5,935 nt of DNA from positions 1 through 5,935 of the forward strand of contig JAAZOO010000234.1 in assembly GCA_012797715.1 (NCBI GenBank). Reading direction: 5' to 3'. A model generated the notes under the pieces. It had not been told where the DNA came from, made no database searches, and saw only the letters and a list, made by a program, of their open reading frames with translations. The position numbers and the translations under genes are program-made. The DNA comes from Geobacteraceae bacterium (GTDB taxonomy: Bacteria; Desulfobacterota; Desulfuromonadia; Geobacterales; Geobacteraceae). Of this stretch, positions 1-5,312 are shown in pieces (the stretch's first letter is position 1; the number at the start of each line of letters is the position of its first letter).

Positions 1-1343
1 GAAACTCTCCTGCCTCGGGTCTTGCCCGCTCCATCAAGGCGGTTCTGTTCGACCATCCCAAGACGGTTCTGCTTGTGACGGGACTTTTGTGCATCGCCTC
101 CCTGTATCCGCTGTCCCGCATCGACTTCGATTACAACCTGATGAATCTGCAGGCAAAGGGGCTGGAGTCGGTCTCCTACGCCTACAAGCTGATGAAAAGC
201 TCCGAGAACTCCGGCTATTTCGCCGTGGCGTCCGCCCGGACCCAGGAGGAAGCGATTGCCCGAGCCAAGGCGCTGGAAGCCCTTCCCACCGTCGACCATG
301 TGGTGACCATCGCCTCCTTTATCCCGGATGAGCAGGAGCGGAAGCTGGCGGAACTTGCCTCCCTCCGCTCCCGGATGGCCGGTGTGCGGCCGGCCCCCTA
401 CGACGAAGACCTGCGGGTCATGGAGTTGCCCGTGGTGTTCGAAACCTTCCGGAATACCGTGGAGCGCTTTGTGCAGCGTCTGGAAAGGGAGAACCGCCCC
501 CAGGCGAAGGAAGCTGCCGCGTTCCTCGCCTCCCTGGATCGGTTCTTTGCCGGGCTCGAAAAGGAGAAGGACCGCAATGCCGTGGGGATGTTGCGGGATT
601 TTCAGGGGAACCTGCTTGCCGGCCTCCCGGAGAAACTGGAGACTCTCAGGAGCAGCCTTGCCGTGACGCCGGTGGGTGCGGCCGATATACCGCAGGAGCT
701 GCGCAAGCGTTTTGTGGGCGCTACCGGCCGCTATCTCCTGCAGATTGCCCCGAAGGGTGAAATTTTCGACCGTGCGCCGCTGGAGGCCTTTCTGAAGGAC
801 GTGCGGTCGGTTGAACCGAATGCAACGGGAGAGCCGGTCATGGTGTTCGAATCCATGACAATCATGCGCGATTCCTATCGGGGTGCGTTTCTGTATGCCT
901 TCCTGGCAATCGTTCTTATCCTGCTCGTAACCTTCCGCAGCATCCGCTACGCCCTCATCGGCCTCGTCCCCTTGGTGGTGGGCGTGCTGTTCATGGTGAG
1001 CGGCATGTGGCTGGCGGGAATCCGCTTCAACTCCGCCAATATCATCGTCATGCCCTTGGTACTGGGGATTGCCGTGGATTCGGGAATTTACATTATCAAT
1101 CGCTTCCGGCGGGAAGGGGAGAGCGGTTTCCGTGTCATCACCAGCAGTACCGGACGGGGAGTCCTTTACAACACCTTGACCATTATGATAAGTTTCGGCG
1201 CCCTGATGGTGGCGGGTCACCAGGGCGTGTTCAGTATCGGAGCGGTCATGTCGCTGGGGATGATCGCCTGCCAGATTGCCTTCATCGTCACCCTGCCCGC
1301 GGTGCTGGCCGTTTTCGGGGAGAAACGCGGAGAAGGCGCATGA
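1..1343 (+). CDS. hpnN: HpnN-like hopanoid RND/MMPL transporter, C-terminal half (5' partial)
   Basis: This is the C-terminal half of an RND-superfamily exporter of the hopanoid-associated HpnN type. In Rhodopseudomonas HpnN is needed to move hopanoids from the inner to the outer membrane. The frame is open from base 3 with no stop, so the GTG at 75 is internal and the true start lies outside the window. The 446 visible residues are about half of a typical HpnN (roughly 850-900). In order they show a membrane helix (about 20-36), a large periplasmic domain with a charged, helix-rich middle (about 37-290), then five membrane helices (about 293-438). The helix carrying GIAVDSG (visible 355-361) matches the acidic TM4/TM10 position of RND pumps. 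The following segment, with NTLTIMISFGAL and then GHQGVFSIG, is typical of MMPL/HpnN proteins. The stop overlaps the next start by 4 bases. Other hydrophobe exporters of the MMPL family are the main alternative; the hpnI gene nearby supports HpnN. Confidence 0.85.
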   Translation, partial: NSPASGLARSIKAVLFDHPKTVLLVTGLLCIASLYPLSRIDFDYNLMNLQAKGLESVSYAYKLMKSSENSGYFAVASARTQEEAIARAKALEALPTVDHVVTIASFIPDEQERKLAELASLRSRMAGVRPAPYDEDLRVMELPVVFETFRNTVERFVQRLERENRPQAKEAAAFLASLDRFFAGLEKEKDRNAVGMLRDFQGNLLAGLPEKLETLRSSLAVTPVGAADIPQELRKRFVGATGRYLLQIAPKGEIFDRAPLEAFLKDVRSVEPNATGEPVMVFESMTIMRDSYRGAFLYAFLAIVLILLVTFRSIRYALIGLVPLVVGVLFMVSGMWLAGIRFNSANIIVMPLVLGIAVDSGIYIINRFRREGESGFRVITSSTGRGVLYNTLTIMISFGALMVAGHQGVFSIGAVMSLGMIACQIAFIVTLPAVLAVFGEKRGEGA

Positions 1344-1918
1344 AATCCGGGAGAGAGGGCCTTGGCGGCTCGGTGGGGCTGTCCCATCTCCTGCTGCGGC
1401 GCGCAGTGCGTCCGGGGGCTGCCGTTGTCGACGCGACCTGCGGCAGGGGGCATGACACCCTCTTCCTCGCCCGCCTGGTGGGTGGAAAGGGAACGGTGTG
1501 GGCATTCGACATTCAGGAAGATGCTCTGGCCGCGGCCCGGGAATTGCTGGACGGAGAGGGATGCCTGACCCAGGTCCGTCTGGTGAATGCCGGTCACGAA
1601 CGGATGACCGAGTATGTCCGGGAGCCGGTTCGTGGAGTTGTCTTTAATCTCGGTTTCCTGCCGGGCGCCGGGAGAGATGTCATTACCCGGCCGCATACCA
1701 CGCTGGCGGCCCTGGAGCAGGCGGCTCACACCCTCCTTCCCGGAGGGATTATCGCCATTTCCCTCTACACGGGACATGCGGGGGGCGTCGAGGAGGCCGA
1801 AGCCGTGGAGCACTGGGCCGCGCAGTTGCCGATCCGCTCTTTCAACGCCTGGCTGAGCCGCCAGCTCAATCGTTCAGCGGCCGCCCCCTACCTGGTGCTG
1901 GTGGAGAAGCTGGCTTGA
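1340..1918 (+). CDS. YtqB/MnmM-family SAM-dependent methyltransferase
   Basis: A 192-residue class I methyltransferase of the family once named 'putative rRNA methylase' (YtqB-like). Bacillus YtqB was later assigned as MnmM, which methylates nm5s2U to mnm5s2U at tRNA wobble position 34. The SAM-binding motif I is VVDATCGRGHDT (29-40), the acidic end of strand 2 is FDIQ (56-59), and family hallmarks are FNLGFLPG (102-109), TRPHTT (116-121), LYTGHAGG (142-149) and a C-terminal APYLVLVEK. The length is normal for the family. The ATG at 1340 overlaps the hpnN stop as ATGA, and GGAG at 1329-1332 is spaced 7 bases before it. The frame stays open upstream inside hpnN, but those extra residues lack family similarity. 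The overlap indicates translational coupling to hpnN. The fold and family are clear. The tRNA substrate is inferred from the Bacillus protein, so no symbol is assigned. Confidence 0.88.
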   Translation: MKSGREGLGGSVGLSHLLLRRAVRPGAAVVDATCGRGHDTLFLARLVGGKGTVWAFDIQEDALAAARELLDGEGCLTQVRLVNAGHERMTEYVREPVRGVVFNLGFLPGAGRDVITRPHTTLAALEQAAHTLLPGGIIAISLYTGHAGGVEEAEAVEHWAAQLPIRSFNAWLSRQLNRSAAAPYLVLVEKLA

Positions 1919-1948
1919 AGGGATGTAACAGGTTGCTCCCCATACTTT

Positions 1949-1983
1949 CGAGCCTGCCGGGTTTCCGGGACCCGGCAGGCTCG
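1949..1983 (+). terminator. Perfect 13-bp hairpin between the methyltransferase and hpnI; possible terminator
   Basis: Bases 1949-1961 (CGAGCCTGCCGGG) are the exact reverse complement of 1971-1983, with a 9-base spacer that can itself close by one T-A and two G-T pairs. The position, about 30 bases after the methyltransferase stop, fits a transcription terminator for the hpnN-methyltransferase unit. However, no T-run follows on either strand, so it is not a canonical Rho-independent terminator. It also ends about 16 bases before the hpnI ATG, so it could instead be an RNA structure in the hpnI leader or an mRNA-stabilising element. Confidence 0.5.
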
Positions 1984-1999
1984 CTCTGACAGGGTATCC

Positions 2000-3142
2000 A
2001 TGCTCCGTACCATCATCCCCTATTTCCTGATGGCACCGCCTGTGTGCTACGGACTGGTATCCATCCTGTGCGCTCACCGCTATTTCAGAAGAAGGCCGCC
2101 GCAGGGCGGGTTCCTCCCCCCCGTAACCATTCTGAAGCCGGTGAAGGGAGTGGATGCGGAAAGTTTCGAGAACTTCGCATCCTTCTGCACGCAGGAGTAC
2201 CCGTGCTTCCAGATCGTCTTTGCCGCTGCCGCGGAAGACGACCCTGCGCTGCCGGTCATCAGGCGGCTCATGGACGAGTTCCCCTCCGTTGATATGGATC
2301 TGGTCGTCGACGGCCGTATCCACGGGCCCAACTACAAGGTCTGCAACCTCATGCATGCGTATCCCCGGGCAAAGCACGATATTATCATCGTGTGCGACAG
2401 CGATATCCGGGTCGGCCCCGAGTATCTGCGGGAGGTGGCCTCCCTGTTCCGCGACGAAACCGTCGGTCTCGTCACCTCCCTGTACCGGAGTCCCCGGGTG
2501 CGGAACCTTCCGACGGCGCTGGAGGCACTGGGCTTCACCACCGAGATGATACCGAATGTGATGGTTGCCCTCTCCCTGGAGGGGCTGACCTTCGCCTTGG
2601 GAGCTTCCATGGCAGTGCGGCGGGAGGCCCTGGAAAAGATAGGAGGGTTCCAGGCATTGGTGGAATACCTTGCGGACGATTACCAGCTCGGCAACATGGT
2701 GTATCGGGCGGGATACCGGCTGGAGCTCTCGTCCTGTTTCGTGGAGAGCGTCATGAGGCGGGAGAGCCTGCGGGGGATACTGTCCCGCCAGCTCCGCTGG
2801 GCACGCACCATGCGCGCCAGCAGGCCCGCGGGCTACTTCGCTTCCGGCATTACCCAGCCTGTGCCGGCGGTGCTCCTGGCCCTCTTGGTCAGCGGTTTCT
2901 CGCCGGCAGGCTGGACGGCGGCGGCACTCCTCGGCCTGTCCCGGATTCTGGTGGGAGTCGTCTTCAGCAGGTTCTATGTACGAGACGGACTGTTCCCGCG
3001 CTACCTGGCGCTCCTTCCGTTCCGGGACCTGCTCTCCTTCGGGACCTGGGCGTTCTCCTTCCTCGGGAACAGGGTGGTCTGGCGGTCCCGTTCCTTCCGG
3101 GTTCTCCCCGGCGGGACGATCCGTGATCTGGGAGACGCCTGA
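2000..3142 (+). CDS. hpnI: Hopanoid glycosyltransferase HpnI (GT21, ceramide glucosyltransferase-like)
   Basis: HpnI is a membrane glycosyltransferase that moves N-acetylglucosamine from UDP-GlcNAc onto bacteriohopanetetrol. This is the first step towards glucosaminyl and cyclitol-ether hopanoids; HpnK then deacetylates the product. The 380-residue protein has the layout of GT21 enzymes: an N-terminal membrane helix (about 5-25), a cytosolic GT-A domain opening with PPVTILKPVKG (40-50), the metal-binding DSD (133-135), an acidic pair ADD (225-227), the RQLRW form of the (Q/R)XXRW motif (263-267), and C-terminal hydrophobic segments (about 285-325 and 332-356). All catalytic motifs are present. 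The ATG at 2000 has only a weak upstream purine tract (CAGGG, 1990-1994). It lies downstream of a strong hairpin and upstream of the mla promoter, so it may be a unit of its own. A ceramide or other lipid glucosyltransferase is the alternative; the hopanoid exporter upstream favours HpnI. Confidence 0.88.
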   Translation: MLRTIIPYFLMAPPVCYGLVSILCAHRYFRRRPPQGGFLPPVTILKPVKGVDAESFENFASFCTQEYPCFQIVFAAAAEDDPALPVIRRLMDEFPSVDMDLVVDGRIHGPNYKVCNLMHAYPRAKHDIIIVCDSDIRVGPEYLREVASLFRDETVGLVTSLYRSPRVRNLPTALEALGFTTEMIPNVMVALSLEGLTFALGASMAVRREALEKIGGFQALVEYLADDYQLGNMVYRAGYRLELSSCFVESVMRRESLRGILSRQLRWARTMRASRPAGYFASGITQPVPAVLLALLVSGFSPAGWTAAALLGLSRILVGVVFSRFYVRDGLFPRYLALLPFRDLLSFGTWAFSFLGNRVVWRSRSFRVLPGGTIRDLGDA

Positions 3143-3165
3143 GGGCCCGGTGCGCGTGGGAATCC

Positions 3166-3194
3166 TTTACATAGTTCTGTCCGGTATCTATACT
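3166..3194 (+). promoter_or_regulatory. Sigma70-type promoter for the mla operon
   Basis: TTTACA at 3166-3171 (5 of 6 matches to the -35 consensus) and TATACT at 3189-3194 (5 of 6 to the -10 consensus) are separated by exactly 17 bases. They lie in the 83-base gap between hpnI and mlaE, the only AT-richer spot around. Transcription would be expected to start near 3199-3202, giving a leader of about 25 bases before the GTG at 3226. Confidence 0.72.
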
Positions 3195-3211
3195 TCCATG
3201 AGCGCGGATGC

Positions 3212-3217
3212 AGGGGG
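3212..3217 (+). promoter_or_regulatory. Shine-Dalgarno sequence that sets the mlaE start
   Basis: AGGGGG at 3212-3217 ends 8 bases before GTG 3226, an ideal spacing. The in-frame ATG at 3208 has no comparable purine tract upstream, and the predicted transcription start near 3200 leaves it almost no leader. The GTG is therefore preferred, which shortens the protein by six residues. Confidence 0.65.
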
Positions 3218-3225
3218 ATAGTTTC

Positions 3226-3996
3226 GTGCAAACCATCATAATCCATATAGGCGGTGCGGTAACAGCCGTGGTGCGGGAGATGGGGCGGATGCTCCTGTTC
3301 ATCCTGTACGCGTTCTACATGATTGTCCGCTCGCCGGGCAAACCGATTCATATCCTGAAGCAGATACACTTCATCGGGGCGAAGTCCTTCTTCGTCATCT
3401 TTCTCACCGCGGCGTTCACCGGCATGGTGCTTGGCTTGCAGGGGTACTATACCCTGACCAAATTCGGGTCTGAGGGAATGCTGGGATCGGTGGTGGCACT
3501 CTCCCTGATCCGGGAGCTGGGGCCGGTGCTCTCGGCGCTCATGGTCACCGGCCGCGCCGGCAGCGCAATCACTGCGGAGATCGGCATCATGCGCATCACC
3601 GAGCAGATCGACGCCCTGGAGACCATGGCCCTGGAGCCGTTCAAGTACCTCATGTCGCCCCGGATACTGGGGGCGCTCATGGCCCTGCCGCTGCTGTGCG
3701 CCATCTTCGACGTGGTGGGGATCTTCGGCGGCTACCTGGTGGGCGTCAAGCTGATGGGGGTCAACCCCGGCGCCTACCTGCACGAAATGGAAAAGAGCGT
3801 TGAGTGGAAGGATATCTACTCGGGGCTGGTCAAGTCACTCTCTTTCGGCCTGATTATCGCCTGGGTATGCTGCTACAAGGGGTACACCACCGGCCGGGGG
3901 GCCGAGGGGGTTTCACGGGCCACCACTGCGGCGGTGGTCATGTCCTCGGTCACCATCCTGGTGTGGGACTACTTCCTGACATCGATACTGCTGTAG
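3226..3996 (+). CDS. mlaE: MlaE, phospholipid ABC transporter permease
   Basis: This is the inner-membrane permease of an MCE/Mla lipid ABC transporter. In Gram-negative bacteria two MlaE subunits sit beneath the MlaD ring and move phospholipids between the inner membrane and the periplasmic path, powered by MlaF. From GTG 3226 it has 256 residues, close to E. coli MlaE (260). After an N-terminal amphipathic region come several hydrophobic helices (about 54-74, 85-105, 145-172, 202-219, 230-252). The family signature is ELGPVLSALMVTGRAGSA (97-114), followed by TAEIG and EQIDALETM (126-134), the coupling region typical of MlaE/YrbE/TGD1 proteins. An ATG at 3208 would add six residues (MQGDSF) but is disfavoured by the promoter and ribosome-site positions. 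mlaF follows after 16 bases, so the two are surely cotranscribed. Family assignment is firm; the direction of lipid flow cannot be read from sequence. Confidence 0.92.
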   Translation: MQTIIIHIGGAVTAVVREMGRMLLFILYAFYMIVRSPGKPIHILKQIHFIGAKSFFVIFLTAAFTGMVLGLQGYYTLTKFGSEGMLGSVVALSLIRELGPVLSALMVTGRAGSAITAEIGIMRITEQIDALETMALEPFKYLMSPRILGALMALPLLCAIFDVVGIFGGYLVGVKLMGVNPGAYLHEMEKSVEWKDIYSGLVKSLSFGLIIAWVCCYKGYTTGRGAEGVSRATTAAVVMSSVTILVWDYFLTSILL

Positions 3997-4012
3997 GGAA
4001 CGGGACGTTCTC

Positions 4013-4759
4013 ATGATAGAAATGCTGCGCATATCAAAATCATTCGGTCGCCAGTCGGTGCTCAACGACCTGGATCTGGTCATTCCCGGCGGCAGGATCA
4101 CCGCCGTCATCGGGCCGAGCGGGGAAGGGAAGAGCGTGCTCCTGCGGCACATCATCGGGCTCATGAAGCCGGACGCAGGGCGGGTCATCATCGACGGGGA
4201 AGACATCACCCACATGGGGCGGAGAGACCTGAACCGGGTGAGGGAAAAATTCGGCATGCTCTTCCAGAACGTGGCCTTGTTCGACTCCATGACCGTCTTC
4301 GAAAACGTGGCTTTTCCCCTGGAGGAAAAGACCCGGCTCAGCAGGGGCGAGATCCGCGACCGGGTGCACGAGGCCCTGGAACATGTGGGGCTCAGGGATG
4401 TGGACCGCAAGTACCCGGACCAGCTCTCGGGGGGGATGAAGAAGCGGGTGGGCCTGGCGCGGGCGCTGCTGCTCAACCCGCGCATCATCCTCTTCGACGA
4501 GCCAACCACCGGCCTGGATCCCATCATCGGCAACGCCATGCACCGACTCATCAAGGAAACCCACGCGCGCTTCGGGTTCACGGCGGTGATTGTCACCCAC
4601 GAAGTACCGGCCATCTTCGACATCTGCGACTACGTGGCCATGCTGTACCAGGGGAGGATCCAGATGCGCGGCACACCCGATGAGATCCGGGACTCCCACG
4701 ATCCGGTGGTTCGCCAGTTCGTCACCGGAGACCTGGAGGGACCCCTCCGATTTTTCTGA
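4013..4759 (+). CDS. mlaF: MlaF, phospholipid ABC transporter ATPase
   Basis: This is the cytosolic ATPase that drives the MlaE permease. The 248 residues contain every ABC motif: Walker A GPSGEGKS (34-41), Q-loop Q85 in MLFQNVALF, signature LSGGM (138-142), Walker B IILFDEP (158-164), D-loop around GLD (167-169) and switch histidine H196. The C-terminal stretch PVVRQFVTGDLEGPLRFF is characteristic of MlaF-type ATPases and separates it from generic ABC proteins. The protein stops there, whereas E. coli MlaF (269 residues) continues with a tail of roughly 20 residues that clasps the partner subunit near the MlaB site. The start at 4013 has a modest GGGA (4002-4005) spaced 7 bases away and lies 16 bases after the mlaE stop. 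mlaD follows after 38 bases. No mlaB (STAS) gene is visible. Confidence 0.93.
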   Translation: MIEMLRISKSFGRQSVLNDLDLVIPGGRITAVIGPSGEGKSVLLRHIIGLMKPDAGRVIIDGEDITHMGRRDLNRVREKFGMLFQNVALFDSMTVFENVAFPLEEKTRLSRGEIRDRVHEALEHVGLRDVDRKYPDQLSGGMKKRVGLARALLLNPRIILFDEPTTGLDPIIGNAMHRLIKETHARFGFTAVIVTHEVPAIFDICDYVAMLYQGRIQMRGTPDEIRDSHDPVVRQFVTGDLEGPLRFF

Positions 4760-4775
4760 CCGGGCCCCTGCCCGG
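4760..4775 (+). other. Small GC hairpin between mlaF and mlaD
   Basis: CCGGGC (4760-4765) and GCCCGG (4770-4775) form a 6-bp all-GC stem with a 4-base loop immediately after the mlaF stop codon. No T-run follows, so it is unlikely to stop transcription. It could mark an RNA-stability or subunit-ratio boundary, since MlaD is needed in more copies (six) than MlaF (two). It could equally be chance in GC-rich DNA. Confidence 0.35.
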
Positions 4776-4797
4776 AAATAACGCAACAGGTGATTTC

Positions 4798-5256
4798 ATG
4801 GATACGGACAAGGCAAGACTCGAGACAATCGTAGGAATATTCGTGCTGGTGGGGATCCTCTGCCTGGGCTACCTCTCCATCAAACTGGGAAAGATGGAAC
4901 TGATGGGCGGAGACAGCTACCGGGTGTACGCCAACTTCGATTCCATCTCCGGCCTGCGGAGCGGGGCGTCCGTGGAGATTGCCGGTGTCGAGGTGGGGAG
5001 GGTGGAGCGCATCGTGCTCGACCCGAAGCAGGGGTACACGGCGAGGGTGGCCCTGCGCATCGATTCCGGCATACAGCTTCAGGACGACGTCATCGCCTCG
5101 GTGCGCACGCGGGGCATCATCGGCGACAAATACGTGCAGCTCAAGCCGGGCGGCTCGGACGTGCTTCTCAAAGACGGAGGCCGCATCCGGGAGACCGAGT
5201 CGGCCATCGATTTCGAGGGTCTCATCAGCAAGTATATCCACGGGAACGTGGACTGA
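4798..5256 (+). CDS. mlaD: MlaD, single-MCE-domain lipid-transport protein
   Basis: This is a membrane-anchored periplasmic MCE protein. In E. coli, MlaD forms a hexameric ring on MlaE with a hydrophobic pore for phospholipids. The 152 residues comprise a short cytosolic start, one membrane helix (about 11-28) and one MCE domain (about 39-117). The domain opens with YRVYANFDSISGLRSGASVEIAG-like sequence (41-63) and carries VGRVERIVLD (66-75) and the TRGIIGDKYVQLKPG segment (104-118), which corresponds to the pore-lining loop region. A short C-terminal helix (about 138-148, DFEGLISKYIHG) matches the E. coli helix that forms the hydrophobic collar. E. coli MlaD (183) has an additional disordered tail that is absent here. 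The ATG at 4798 follows AGGTGA (4788-4793), a good match to the 3' part of the ribosome-binding consensus. The gene lies 38 bases after mlaF. Confidence 0.92.
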   Translation: MDTDKARLETIVGIFVLVGILCLGYLSIKLGKMELMGGDSYRVYANFDSISGLRSGASVEIAGVEVGRVERIVLDPKQGYTARVALRIDSGIQLQDDVIASVRTRGIIGDKYVQLKPGGSDVLLKDGGRIRETESAIDFEGLISKYIHGNVD

Positions 5257-5298
5257 ACGTCTTTCTGGGATAGACTCTGTTCCAGGATAGCCCCTTCC

Positions 5299-5305
5299 GG
5301 GAGGT
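5299..5305 (+). promoter_or_regulatory. Strong Shine-Dalgarno sequence before the TolC-family gene
   Basis: GGGAGGT at 5299-5305 lies 7 bases before ATG 5313 and is the best ribosome-binding match in the window. It fixes the start of the last gene. No convincing promoter was seen in the 56-base gap after mlaD, so this gene is probably read from the mla transcript. Confidence 0.7.
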
Positions 5306-5312
5306 ACAAACC

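Noticed and set aside
75..77. GTG at 75 as the start of a short, stand-alone half-size RND protein
   Set aside because: The frame is open from base 3. The upstream residues (SIKAVLFDHPKTVLL) continue naturally into the membrane helix, and there is no good ribosome site. A truncated view of a full-length gene is simpler.
1007..1339. Upstream in-frame extension of the methyltransferase frame into hpnN
   Set aside because: The extension is out of frame with hpnN, which is strongly conserved there. Its translation is low-complexity with many H, R, Q and G residues, and the ATG at 1340 has its own ribosome site and ATGA overlap.
1217..1813. Minus-strand open frame of 198 codons opposite hpnN and the methyltransferase
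   Set aside because: It spans the junction of two confidently identified + strand genes and has no recognisable family or ribosome site.
1919..1999. Promoter for hpnI in the gap after the methyltransferase
   Set aside because: TTGCTC near 1933 is a partial -35 match, but no -10-like box lies at a suitable distance and the region is occupied by the GC hairpin.
3001..3783. Long minus-strand open frame of 260 codons opposite hpnI and mlaE
   Set aside because: It lies antisense to well-recognised genes. Its translation is rich in H, R, G, Q and E with no recognisable domain, as expected for shadow frames in GC-rich DNA.
4040..4786. Minus-strand open frame of 248 codons opposite mlaF
   Set aside because: It mirrors mlaF almost completely, its composition is the usual antisense pattern (many H, V, D, P) and no domain is recognisable.
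5257..5312. Promoter or terminator between mlaD and the TolC-family gene
   Set aside because: No paired -35/-10 boxes and no stable stem with a T-run could be found; only the strong ribosome site is convincing.
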